DNA of 64,000 nucleotides from Thiohalocapsa marina (GTDB taxonomy: Bacteria > Pseudomonadota > Gammaproteobacteria > Chromatiales > Chromatiaceae). The stretch spans positions 1 through 64,000 of the forward strand of contig NZ_VWXX01000002.1 of the NCBI RefSeq assembly GCF_008632335.1, read 5' to 3'. Positions 49,155 through 56,208 of the stretch are shown in pieces (position 1 is the stretch's first letter; each line of letters opens with the position of its first letter). The notes under the pieces were generated by a model, which saw only the letters and a program-made list of their open reading frames with translations, did not search any database and had not been told where the DNA came from. Made by a program: the position numbers and the translations under genes.

Positions 49155-50591
49155 ATGAATGCAGTCAATCCAGTACCGAGCAACCCGGTACCGATGCGGC
49201 CGCGGGAGCTTCCCGCAGGACCCGGGGCCAACGCCAGAGTCAATGATGGCGCCGGTGCCAGATCGGGACGCCCGTACCGGGTCCATACGCAGCGCGACCT
49301 CGATCGCATCACCGCCGTGCACCACCTGCCCGCGGCGCAACGCTTCGCGATGAAGGTGGTCTCGACCGTGCTGCCATTTCGCGTCAACGATTACGTCATC
49401 GAAGACCTGATCGACTGGGATAATGTGCCCGCCGATCCGATCTTCCAGCTGACCTTTCCGCAACCCGGCATGCTCGCCGGGGCAGACTTCGACCGGGTCG
49501 CCGACCTGCTGCGGCGCGACGCGCCCAGGGCCGAACTGGATGCCGCTGTGGCCGAGATCCGCCAGGCGCTGAACCCGCATCCGGCGGGCCAGCGGGAGCT
49601 CAACGTCCCGCGCCTGCCCAACGGCGAGGTCGTGCCCGGACTGCAGCACAAGTACCGCGAGACGGTCTTGTTCTTCCCCAGCCAGGGGCAGACCTGCCAC
49701 GCCTATTGCAGCTTCTGTTTCCGCTGGGCGCAGTTCGTCGGCGACAAGACCCTGCGCATCGCCACCAACGAGGCGGACAAGGTCCACCGTTACCTGCTGC
49801 AGCATCGCCAGGTCACGGACCTGCTGTTCACCGGCGGTGACCCGATGGTGATGAAGACCCGGCACCTGAAGGCCTATCTGGAGCCGCTGCTGCGCCCGGA
49901 GTTCGATCATGTCCAGACCATCCGCATCGGTACCAAGGCGCTGACCTTCTGGCCCTACCGGTTTGTCACCGACGCCGATGCCGACGAGCTGATGGATCTG
50001 CTGGAACGCCTGTCCGCCGCCGGCAAGCATGTGGCGCTGATGGCGCACTTCAACCACTGGCGCGAGCTGGACACGGACATCTGCGAGCAGGCGATCGCGC
50101 GCATCCGGGCCACCGGGGCGCAGATCCGCAGCCAGGGGCCGCTGCTGGCGCATATCAATGCCGATTCTGATGTCTGGGCGCGGCTGTGGAAGACGCAGGT
50201 GCGGCTCGGCATCGTGCCGTATTACATGTTCGTCGAGCGTGATACCGGCGCGCATCAGTATTTCAAGTTGCCGCTGGCGCAGGCCTGGGAGATCTACCAC
50301 GAGGCGATCCAGCAGGTATCGGGCCTGTCGCGCACGGCGCGCGGTCCGAGCATGAGCGCCGGGCCGGGCAAGGTGGAGGTGCAGGGGATGGCCGAGATCG
50401 GCGGCGAGCGGGTGTTCGTGCTGCGCTTTCTGCAGGGACGCAATCCGGACTGGGTCAATCGGCCCTTCTTTGCCCGGTTCGATCCCGAGGCCTTCTGGCT
50501 GGATGATCTGAAGCCGGCCTTCGGGGAGGAGCGGTTCTTCTTCGAGGAGGAGTATCAGAACCGCTGGCTCGGGATGGGGTTTGGGGATTGA
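49155..50591 (+). CDS. KamA-family radical SAM protein (lysine 2,3-aminomutase-like)
   Basis: This radical S-adenosylmethionine enzyme has the Fe-S motif CHAYCSFC (Cys181, Cys185, Cys188). It sits in the KamA-like scaffold: KYRETVLFFPSQGQTCHAYC, LLFTGGDPMVMKTRHL, IRIGTKALTFWPYRFV, HVALMAHFNHWREL and GIVPYYMFVERDTGAHQYF. It differs from classical lysine 2,3-aminomutase, where the motif reads CSMYCRHC, and from EpmB, so the substrate is uncertain. The 478-residue product has an N-terminal Pro/Gly-rich tail of about 40 residues that may be disordered. The start at 49155 has GGAAGGAG 6 bases upstream. It stands alone. Confidence 0.85.
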   Translation: MNAVNPVPSNPVPMRPRELPAGPGANARVNDGAGARSGRPYRVHTQRDLDRITAVHHLPAAQRFAMKVVSTVLPFRVNDYVIEDLIDWDNVPADPIFQLTFPQPGMLAGADFDRVADLLRRDAPRAELDAAVAEIRQALNPHPAGQRELNVPRLPNGEVVPGLQHKYRETVLFFPSQGQTCHAYCSFCFRWAQFVGDKTLRIATNEADKVHRYLLQHRQVTDLLFTGGDPMVMKTRHLKAYLEPLLRPEFDHVQTIRIGTKALTFWPYRFVTDADADELMDLLERLSAAGKHVALMAHFNHWRELDTDICEQAIARIRATGAQIRSQGPLLAHINADSDVWARLWKTQVRLGIVPYYMFVERDTGAHQYFKLPLAQAWEIYHEAIQQVSGLSRTARGPSMSAGPGKVEVQGMAEIGGERVFVLRFLQGRNPDWVNRPFFARFDPEAFWLDDLKPAFGEERFFFEEEYQNRWLGMGFGD

Positions 50592-50627
50592 TGGTTCGCG
50601 GCTCCATGGGCAGGTGTTTCAAGCCGA

Positions 50628-50804
50628 AGATCAGCGGCCAAGACAACACCAGTAGGGTGGAATAAGCGAAGCGTTTCCACCACCATAGATCAGCGGCCAA
50701 GACAACACCGGTAGGGTGGAATAAGCGAAGCGTTTCCACCCCCATAGATCAGCAGGCAAGACAACACCGGTAGGGTGGAATAAGCGAAGCGTTTCCACCC
50801 CCAC
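50628..50804 (+). repeat. 59-base tandem repeat, three copies
   Basis: Units start at 50628, 50687 and 50746. Each holds AGATCAGC, AAGACAACACC, then the hairpin GGTGGAA with TTCCACC around an AAGCGAAGC loop. The units are nearly identical, with few substitutions. The array fills the space between the KamA-like gene and a terminator for the next gene on the opposite strand, so the hairpins could also act as convergent terminators. Confidence 0.95.
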
Positions 50805-50814
50805 TGGTCGCGCA

Positions 50815-50847
50815 TAAAAAAAACCCGCTGCCAACAGCGGGTTTTGT
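50815..50847 (-). terminator. Strong rho-independent terminator of the 74-residue protein gene
   Basis: On the minus strand AACCCGCTG pairs with CAGCGGGTT around a short loop, followed by a run of eight or nine T. On the plus strand the same stem is followed by TTTTGT, so it may work in both directions. It lies 84 bases after the stop of the small gene. Confidence 0.85.
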
Positions 50848-50930
50848 CTTCGCCTCCGGCGCGCCGTGCCAGCGCTGGACATCGGCGTATTTCCGGAATG
50901 ACGCAGCGCGTGACGGCGTGGCGTTTGGGC

Positions 50931-51155
50931 TCAGTTGCGGGAGGAGCCCACGATTTCGTGCGCGATGTCGACGACGCGGTTGGCCATGTCCATGTATTCC
51001 TGGCGGTAGTTGGCCAGCAGACCGTCCTGCGAGGCCCAATAGTCCTTGCCGGTGACGCCATGCGCGTGCTCGTGGTCGATGAACTGCTTTTGCATCACGA
51101 GCATCTTGTCGATCAGTTCCTGCTTCTCTTTCTTCAACGCAGCGATGTCGGTCAT
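50931..51155 (-). CDS. Small conserved-looking helical protein, unknown function
   Basis: The 74-residue product is mostly helical and charged: MTDIAALKKEKQELIDKMLV, then MQKQFIDHEHAHGVTGKDYW and a final MDMANRVVDIAHEIVG helix. No membrane or signal segment is present. Three expression signals stand out: a promoter-like pair upstream, a purine-rich GAGGGGGAC ribosome site, and a strong terminator. These point to an abundant small protein. I do not recognise a function; a similar small protein may occur in sulfur-oxidising Gammaproteobacteria, but this is memory and was not checked. Confidence 0.75.
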   Translation of the reverse strand: MTDIAALKKEKQELIDKMLVMQKQFIDHEHAHGVTGKDYWASQDGLLANYRQEYMDMANRVVDIAHEIVGSSRN

Positions 51156-51238
51156 CTGTATGTCCCCCTCTCGGGAATGGTATGGAGCTTCGATTGGTGG
51201 CCCGGGAATATTCCTAGCCTTGTATATGCGGAAATCTT

Positions 51239-51269
51239 AATATAGCACGCTGCGCTTCGTCGGCGTCAA
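51239..51269 (-). promoter_or_regulatory. Candidate promoter for the 74-residue protein gene
   Basis: On the minus strand a TTGACG hexamer (51264-51269) is followed after 19 bases by TGC-TATATT, an extended -10 (hexamer 51239-51244), in an AT-rich stretch. The spacing is longer than ideal but the extended element may compensate. The rest of 51270-51389 holds GC hairpins and no gene. Confidence 0.4.
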
Positions 51270-51389
51270 GTCGGTGTCACCCGGCCTGCCTTCGGCTTTT
51301 CGTTCGGCTGGTTCCGCCGCCAGTCAGTCCACCGGGGTCATCGGCAGGCCGCAGAAACCGCAATGAACGGCAACAACCGGCCTGGGTCC

Positions 51390-51872
51390 ATGTTCCACGT
51401 CATCCTCTATCAGCCGGAGATCCCGCCCAACACGGGCAATGTGATCCGCCTCTGCGCGAACACCGGTGCCGCGCTGCATCTGGTCGAGCCGCTGGGTTTC
51501 GAGCTGGATGACCGGCGTCTGCGGCGGGCGGGGCTGGACTACCACGAATATGCGCGGGTTCGGGTGCATGCGTCGCTGTCCGCCTGTTGCGGGGCCATCG
51601 GTGCATCGCGGCTGTTCGCGCTGAGTACCCGTGGCGGGGTGTGCTACACGCAGCCGCATTTCATGCCGGGCGACGCCCTGCTGTTCGGTCCGGAAACCCG
51701 GGGGCTGCCGGACGAAGTGTTGCAGTCGCTGCCGCAGGAGCACCGCGTTCGCATCCCCATGCAGCCCGGCAACCGCAGCCTGAACCTGTCGAATGCCGTG
51801 GCGGTGGTGCTGTTCGAGGCCTGGCGACAGAACGGGTTTGCTGTCCTTGAGGCCCCGCCAGCAGCACTTTAG
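51390..51872 (+). CDS. trmL: tRNA (cytidine/uridine-34-2'-O)-methyltransferase TrmL
   Basis: This SPOUT methyltransferase modifies the wobble base of tRNA-Leu. The 160-residue product starts MFHVILYQPEIPPNTGNVIRLCANTGA, the canonical beginning. It shows FGPETRGLPDEVL and IPMQPGNRSLNLSNAVAVVLFEAWRQ, the knot-forming AdoMet site. An in-frame ATG at 51363 would add nine residues. It is convergent with gpsA across repeat 51868-51990, and its stop codon lies at the edge of that repeat. The trmL-gpsA-secB-rhodanese grouping is common in Gammaproteobacteria. Confidence 0.94.
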   Translation: MFHVILYQPEIPPNTGNVIRLCANTGAALHLVEPLGFELDDRRLRRAGLDYHEYARVRVHASLSACCGAIGASRLFALSTRGGVCYTQPHFMPGDALLFGPETRGLPDEVLQSLPQEHRVRIPMQPGNRSLNLSNAVAVVLFEAWRQNGFAVLEAPPAAL

Positions 51873-51990
51873 GGAGGCGCCGCATCGGGGTCGACACAGG
51901 CTTGCCCTCCCTGGCCTGGATCCCCGCTTCCCGGCCGGGACGACAGGAGGATCCGTCTTTCCGGCCGGGATATTGGGGATGCGTCCCTAA
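51868..51990. repeat. Palindromic intergenic element bounded by two stop codons
   Basis: The element begins TTAGGGAGGCGC, overlapping the trmL stop, and ends GATGCGTCCCTAA, overlapping the gpsA stop on the other strand. The two ends are imperfect inverted repeats (TTAGGGA). Inside lie a CCTGGCCTGGATCCCCGC module like those at 1088-1212, and two CCGGCCGG palindromes. The ends resemble those of the R family, but the interior is different. Confidence 0.65.
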
Positions 51991-53057
51991 TCCAGCTCCG
52001 ACTTGCCGGCGCGCTCCAGCAGGTGGCGGGTGGCCTCTTCCGGTGTCAGGCCTTCGTACAGCACGCCGTAGACCTGTTCCGAGATCGGCATCTCCACATT
52101 CAGCCGGGCGGCCAGGGTCTTGACGGCGCGGGCGGTGACCACACCTTCCACCTCCTGACCGATCTCCGCCATCGCCTGCTGCGCGGACCTGCCCCGGGCC
52201 AGCGCGAGTCCAAGGCGGCGGTTGCGTGACTGGTCATCGGTGCAGGTCAGCACCAGGTCGCCCAGGCCCGCCAGGCCCATGAAGGTCTCGGGGCGGGCCC
52301 CCAGGGCGACGCCCAGACGGATGAGTTCCGCCAGGCCGCGGGTGATCAGTGCAGCGCGGGCGTTGGCGCCGAAGCCCAGACCGTCGGCAATGCCGGTGGC
52401 GATGGCCAGCACGTTCTTGGCTGCGCCGCCGACCTGCACGCCGATCAGATCGTCCTGGGTGTAGGCGCGAAAACTACCCCCGTGGACCAGGTTGGCCAGG
52501 TGTTGCGCAAATTCCAGCCGCGACGCCGCCACGGCGATGGCGGTGGGCAGGCCCCGTGCCACCTCGGCGGCGAAACTGGGGCCGGACAGCACGCCCAGGT
52601 CGCGCTCGCCCACGCGCTCCATCGCCACCTGGTGCAGCAGGCGCGCACTGCCGGGTTCGAACCCCTTGGTGGCCCAGGCCAGGCCCTGGCCGTCCGACAG
52701 CAGTGGCGCCACCTGGTCCAGCATATCGGCAAAGAACTGGCTCGGCACCACCAGCAGCACGTCGACGGCCCCGCGCAGCGCAGTCGCCAGGTCGGCCTCC
52801 GGTTGCACCGCCGGCGGCAGCGCGAAGCCGGGCAAGAAGGCGCGGTTCTCGCGGTCGCGGACAAGGGCGGCGATGTGTTCCGGATCATGTCCCCAGAGCG
52901 CCACCCGATGACCGGTTCGTGCGATCTGCAGGGCCAGGGCGGTGCCCCAGGAGCCGGCGCCGATGACGGCGACCCTGGAGTGATCAGGCCGATGATCGGG
53001 GCTGCGGTCTGAGGGCAGGTCAGGGACGTGGTCGGTTGCCGGGGCGGTCGAGCTCAT
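51987..53057 (-). CDS. gpsA: Glycerol-3-phosphate dehydrogenase [NAD(P)+]
   Basis: It reduces dihydroxyacetone phosphate to glycerol 3-phosphate for phospholipid synthesis. The 356-residue product has the dinucleotide site [18 protein letters not shown] (about 29-46), [11 protein letters not shown], the [16 protein letters not shown] block, [31 protein letters not shown] with the catalytic Lys, and [16 protein letters not shown]. An N-terminal tail of about 27 residues rich in Pro, Asp and Ser is unusual. The start lies 3 bases after the secB stop, so they are co-transcribed. Confidence 0.96.
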   Translation of the reverse strand: MSSTAPATDHVPDLPSDRSPDHRPDHSRVAVIGAGSWGTALALQIARTGHRVALWGHDPEHIAALVRDRENRAFLPGFALPPAVQPEADLATALRGAVDVLLVVPSQFFADMLDQVAPLLSDGQGLAWATKGFEPGSARLLHQVAMERVGERDLGVLSGPSFAAEVARGLPTAIAVAASRLEFAQHLANLVHGGSFRAYTQDDLIGVQVGGAAKNVLAIATGIADGLGFGANARAALITRGLAELIRLGVALGARPETFMGLAGLGDLVLTCTDDQSRNRRLGLALARGRSAQQAMAEIGQEVEGVVTARAVKTLAARLNVEMPISEQVYGVLYEGLTPEEATRHLLERAGKSELD

Positions 53058-53060
53058 TGA

Positions 53061-53558
53061 TCAGTGCTGGGTTTCCGCCGGCTGGCCCTGGCCTTGGGCC
53101 TTCGCCTGCTCGGCCAGCTTCTGGGCGTAGATGGAGTCGAAGTTCACATGCTGCAGCACCAGGTGCGGGAAGCCGCCCTTGGCCACCAGGTCGGTCACCG
53201 CCTGGCGGGCGTAGGGGAACAGCACGCTCGGGCAGTAGACATAGAACATCGGCCCCAGCTCCTGCTGCTCGAAGCCCTGCACCGTGACGATACCGGCCTG
53301 CTGCACCTCGATCAGGTACGCCGTGGTCTCGCCGACCTTGGTGGTTACCGTGACCGTCAGGGTTACCTCGTGGGTGTCCTCGGCAAGCGCCTTGATCTTG
53401 ATGTCGAGCTGCAGCGCGGTCTCCGGCTTCCATTCGCCGCGGAAGATCTCCGGTGCGTTCGGCGACTCGAACGACAGATCCTTCACATAGACGCTGCGCA
53501 GCATGAACTGGCGCTGGGCCTCACCTGAGGCAGCGGTCTGCGGTTGTTCTTCGGCCAT
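53061..53558 (-). CDS. secB: Protein-export chaperone SecB
   Basis: SecB holds preproteins unfolded and delivers them to SecA. The 165-residue product shows the N-terminal QFMLRSVYVKDLSFESPNAPE, VTVTTKVGETTAYLIEVQQAGI, and the signature YVYCPSVLFPYARQAVTDLVAKGGFP followed by LVLQHVNFDSIYAQKL. The acidic and Gln-rich tail is typical. It precedes gpsA directly. The grxC gene often found just upstream of secB is absent; element R5 occupies that position. Confidence 0.97.
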   Translation of the reverse strand: MAEEQPQTAASGEAQRQFMLRSVYVKDLSFESPNAPEIFRGEWKPETALQLDIKIKALAEDTHEVTLTVTVTTKVGETTAYLIEVQQAGIVTVQGFEQQELGPMFYVYCPSVLFPYARQAVTDLVAKGGFPHLVLQHVNFDSIYAQKLAEQAKAQGQGQPAETQH

Positions 53559-53599
53559 GATGTCTGCTTCCTGAAATGTGTGTCTAAAGTAGTCCGGGC

Positions 53600-53727
53600 C
53601 CGCGCGGGGCAGGATACCCCGCCATTCTTAGCGGCGCATGCCGCTGAAGATGAAGCGGGTCGGAAACCGCGTTTTCGAATCGCGTACCGATTTCTGGCCG
53701 GGAGGCCAGTAAATCAGCGTCACCCTA
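53600..53727 (-). repeat. Structured element copy R5 (one end missing)
   Basis: On the plus strand it reads like R4 from the second hairpin to the end: GCGGGGC with a variant GCCCCGC partner, GCGGC-GCATGCCGC, GTCGGAAACCGCGTTTTCGAAT, and the final GGCCGGGAGGCCAG. It ends AAATCAGCGTCACCCTA, where CTA is the complement of the rhodanese stop codon. The first hairpin is missing. It lies between secB and the rhodanese gene, where grxC often lies. Confidence 0.75.
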
Positions 53728-54150
53728 GCGCTTTTTGCGCGTCAGCGGCAGATTGGCATTCTCCCAGGCCATCACGCCCCCCTTGAGGTTGTATACCTCA
53801 GGAAAGCCCGCCTTGCGCAGCACATGGCAGGCCGCCTGGGACTGCGAGCCGGAGCGGCAGTTGACGATGATCGGCTTGTCCTTGTACTTGCCCAGCGCCG
53901 CGGTCTGGTTCTTGAAGCCGTTCATAGGGATGTTGACGGCATTGATGATGTGCCCCTTGGCGAAGTCCGCCGCCGGGCGCACGTCGATGATCGCCGCATT
54001 CTTCTGGTTGATCAGGGCCGTTGCCCCCATCGGGTCCACCGACCCCTTGTCACCGACGATCAGGTTGTACGTCAGCAGACCGAGAATGACCCCCAGGGCC
54101 ATGAACAGGATCCAGTGATTGCCAAGAAATTCGAGGAGTTGCGCCTGCAT
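53725..54150 (-). CDS. yibN: Membrane-anchored rhodanese-like protein (YibN type)
   Basis: The 141-residue product has an N-terminal membrane helix (HWILFMALGVILGLLTYNLIV) and one rhodanese domain with IIDVRPAADFAKGHIINAVNIP and the active-site loop NCRSGSQSQ (Cys98). It probably handles sulfane sulfur at the cytoplasmic membrane. YibN-like rhodaneses upstream of secB are common in Gammaproteobacteria. Its stop codon lies at the end of element R5. The 258-base gap upstream (54151-54408) shows only a fragment of the CGCAGAGGC repeat family near 54294-54325. Confidence 0.92.
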   Translation of the reverse strand: MQAQLLEFLGNHWILFMALGVILGLLTYNLIVGDKGSVDPMGATALINQKNAAIIDVRPAADFAKGHIINAVNIPMNGFKNQTAALGKYKDKPIIVNCRSGSQSQAACHVLRKAGFPEVYNLKGGVMAWENANLPLTRKKR

Positions 54151-54408
54151 CGATGATGCTCTTCATGCTGCCGTTACTGTTGTGCCCGGATGCGTCGGAC
54201 CGACGCCGGATACCGGGCAATGACGAAAGGCGCGAAAGTATACCGGAAACCCCCGCGCCATGGATGACCGGACGGTGACGCGTCCGACGGCAGAGCCGCG
54301 GAGGACGCAGAGGCAGGCCTGAGTGTTGTTTGCGAGTCGCTCGGAAGCCGCCAGCCAATGCCAGCTCGTGAGCAACCCGGTTGAGAGGCCCCCCGGCCGG
54401 GCCCGCAA

Positions 54409-54777
54409 TCAATGCTCGTGGTTGCAGAAGACCTCGCGCATCATGCCGATCAGCCGCAGCGTGCGCGAATCGCCGACTCGGTAGTAGACCCGGTTGGCAT
54501 CCTTGCGTGAAGTGAGGATACCCTTGTCCCGCAGGATGGCCAGATGCTGCGAAATGTTGCTCTGGGACGTGCCCACATGCTCCACGATATCCTGAACGCT
54601 GACCTCCTCGTCGCCAAGCGTGCACAGGATCTTCAGCCGCAGCGGGTGTGACATCGCCTTCAGCGAACGCGACGCCCGCTCGATATCGGCGTCATCTGCA
54701 AACAGTTCCATGTCCTTAGCCTGCTCGGGGGAACTGTTCAGAATCGGCCAGTCTGATCGGTGAGGATGAACGTTCAT
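54409..54777 (-). CDS. ArsR/SmtB-family transcriptional regulator
   Basis: The 122-residue product has a winged helix-turn-helix: MSHPLRLKILCTLGDEEVSVQDIVEHVGTSQSNISQHLAILRDKGILTSRKDANRVYYRVGD spans helices 1 to the wing in order. It ends with the Cys/His-rich tail VFCNHEH, which may bind metal or react with thiols. The usual ELCVCDL metal site of ArsR is not present; the position reads EEVSVQDIV, so the sensing mode is unclear. The start may be the ATG at 54777 or an in-frame ATG at residue 23. It is divergent from envC with a 32-base gap, and an inverted repeat there may be its operator. Confidence 0.88.
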   Translation of the reverse strand: MNVHPHRSDWPILNSSPEQAKDMELFADDADIERASRSLKAMSHPLRLKILCTLGDEEVSVQDIVEHVGTSQSNISQHLAILRDKGILTSRKDANRVYYRVGDSRTLRLIGMMREVFCNHEH

Positions 54778-54790
54778 CGTCGGAAGTCAC

Positions 54791-54814
54791 ATCATAGAAT
54801 AAGCATACGATGAT
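54791..54814. promoter_or_regulatory. Possible ArsR-type operator
   Basis: ATCATAG (54791-54797) and CGATGAT (54808-54814) are an imperfect inverted repeat (6 of 7 positions) around an AT-rich centre AATAAGCATA, placed between the divergent regulator and envC. It overlaps the first possible envC start codon (54810), so binding could block envC expression and autoregulate the regulator. Confidence 0.45.
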
Positions 54815-56180
54815 ACACTTTTTCTCCTGGACCGTCATCGGGGTTGCGCCCGTCCGGCGGTTGATCGAGTCGCGGGAACCGGTTCGGCAAAGGACAGTGC
54901 TGCAAGGGCTGGGGCCCGTCGCCGCGCTGGCCATCAGCCTGTTCGGGTTCCCGTCCGCTGTTCTCGCCCAAGCGGTCGTGGTGCCGACGGCCGATCCTGT
55001 TCAGGGGGCGGCTCCGGAACCGGTTCCGGAATTGCCCGACGCCGCGCCCCCGCAGGCGCAGTCAGGCGCGAGCCAGACGCCTGATGTGGCCGACATGGCC
55101 GCCCGCGAGCGCGAACTGGACCGGCTCGAGGCCAGCGCCGCTCGCCTGCAGCAGGCCCTGGTGGACCGCGAGCAACGCCGCGAGGACCTCTACCGCGAAC
55201 TCGAGCGCAGCGAACGCGACATCGCCGCGCTGGCCCGGGCCGGCCGCGAACTGCGCCTGCTGGTGGACGAGCAGCAGGCCACCGTCGCCGAACTGGACGC
55301 CCGCCTGCAGCGGGTGCACGGCGAGCTGGCCGCCGCCCGGTCGTCCCTGGCCGCCTTGCTGCGCGCCGCCTATGCCCGCGGTCGGGGCGACCGGCTGCGA
55401 CTGCTGCTGGACGGCGACGACCTGGTGCTGGCGGACCGCATGCTGGGCTATGCGCGTTGCCTGGGCGAGGCGCGCGCCCGGCGCATTGCCGAGGTTGGGC
55501 AACTGGCCGAGCAATTGTCGGCACTGCAGGATCGGGCCGCGACCGAGGCGGAGCGCCTGCAGCGCCTCGCCGACCGCCAGGACGAGACCCGCCAGCGGCT
55601 GGCCATGGCGCAGCAGGAGCGAGCAGTGCTCGTGGACGGCCTGGACCGGCTCATCGCCGCCGACCGCGACCGGCTGAGCCAGCTCACTGCCAATGCCGAG
55701 GCCTTGCGGTCGCTGATCGAACAACTGCGACGCCAGGCCGAGATCGCCGACGAGCTCGACGTGAATCCGGAATCCATCGTCGCCCGCAAGGGCCGGCTCG
55801 ACTGGCCACTGCCCAGGGCCAGGCTGATCAGCCGCTTTCGCCCCGGGAGCGAGGACCAGGACCTGCACGCCGACGGCGTCCTGCTTGCCGCGGACGCCGG
55901 GGGCGAGGTCCGGGCGGTGCACCATGGCCGGGTCATCTACGCCGACTGGCTGCGGGGTTTCGGCCTGCTGCTGGTCATCGACCACGGCGACGACGTCATG
56001 ACCCTGTACGGCCATAACCAGACCCTTCTGAAAGAGGTGGGCGAGTGGGTCGCCACCGGCGACGGTATCGCGCTGGCCGGCGGCAGCGGCGGCAGTCTCC
56101 ATCCTGGGCTATACTTCGCCGTCCGGCGACAGGGACGGCCGCTGGACCCGGAGCACTGGTGCGCGCCGGGCCGTGGCTGA
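54810..56180 (+). CDS. envC: EnvC-like murein hydrolase activator (LytM domain)
   Basis: EnvC-type proteins activate cell-wall amidases at the division site. The product is 456 residues from the ATG at 54810, or 427 from a GTG at 54897 that sits just before a clear signal peptide (LQGLGPVAALAISLFGFPSAVLAQA). A long coiled coil follows (about 95-300, with EQRREDLYRELERSERDIAALARA). The C-terminal LytM domain reads HADGVLLAADAGGEVRAVHHGRVIYADWLRGFG, with YGHNQTLLKEVGEWV and HPGLYFAV. The metal ligands of active LytM enzymes (HxxxD and HxH) are degenerate, as in EnvC. Neighbour genes envC-ctpA are often paired. Confidence 0.87.
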   Translation: MIHFFSWTVIGVAPVRRLIESREPVRQRTVLQGLGPVAALAISLFGFPSAVLAQAVVVPTADPVQGAAPEPVPELPDAAPPQAQSGASQTPDVADMAARERELDRLEASAARLQQALVDREQRREDLYRELERSERDIAALARAGRELRLLVDEQQATVAELDARLQRVHGELAAARSSLAALLRAAYARGRGDRLRLLLDGDDLVLADRMLGYARCLGEARARRIAEVGQLAEQLSALQDRAATEAERLQRLADRQDETRQRLAMAQQERAVLVDGLDRLIAADRDRLSQLTANAEALRSLIEQLRRQAEIADELDVNPESIVARKGRLDWPLPRARLISRFRPGSEDQDLHADGVLLAADAGGEVRAVHHGRVIYADWLRGFGLLLVIDHGDDVMTLYGHNQTLLKEVGEWVATGDGIALAGGSGGSLHPGLYFAVRRQGRPLDPEHWCAPGRG

Positions 56181-56208
56181 CAGACCGAACAGATCCCCGG
56201 GGTCAACA

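Noticed and set aside
51324-51743. Minus-strand frame ending in a Cys-rich HCGFCGLP peptide, thought at first to be a ComF-like or zinc-ribbon tail
   Set aside because: The rest of the frame is antisense to trmL and has no zinc-ribbon pattern.
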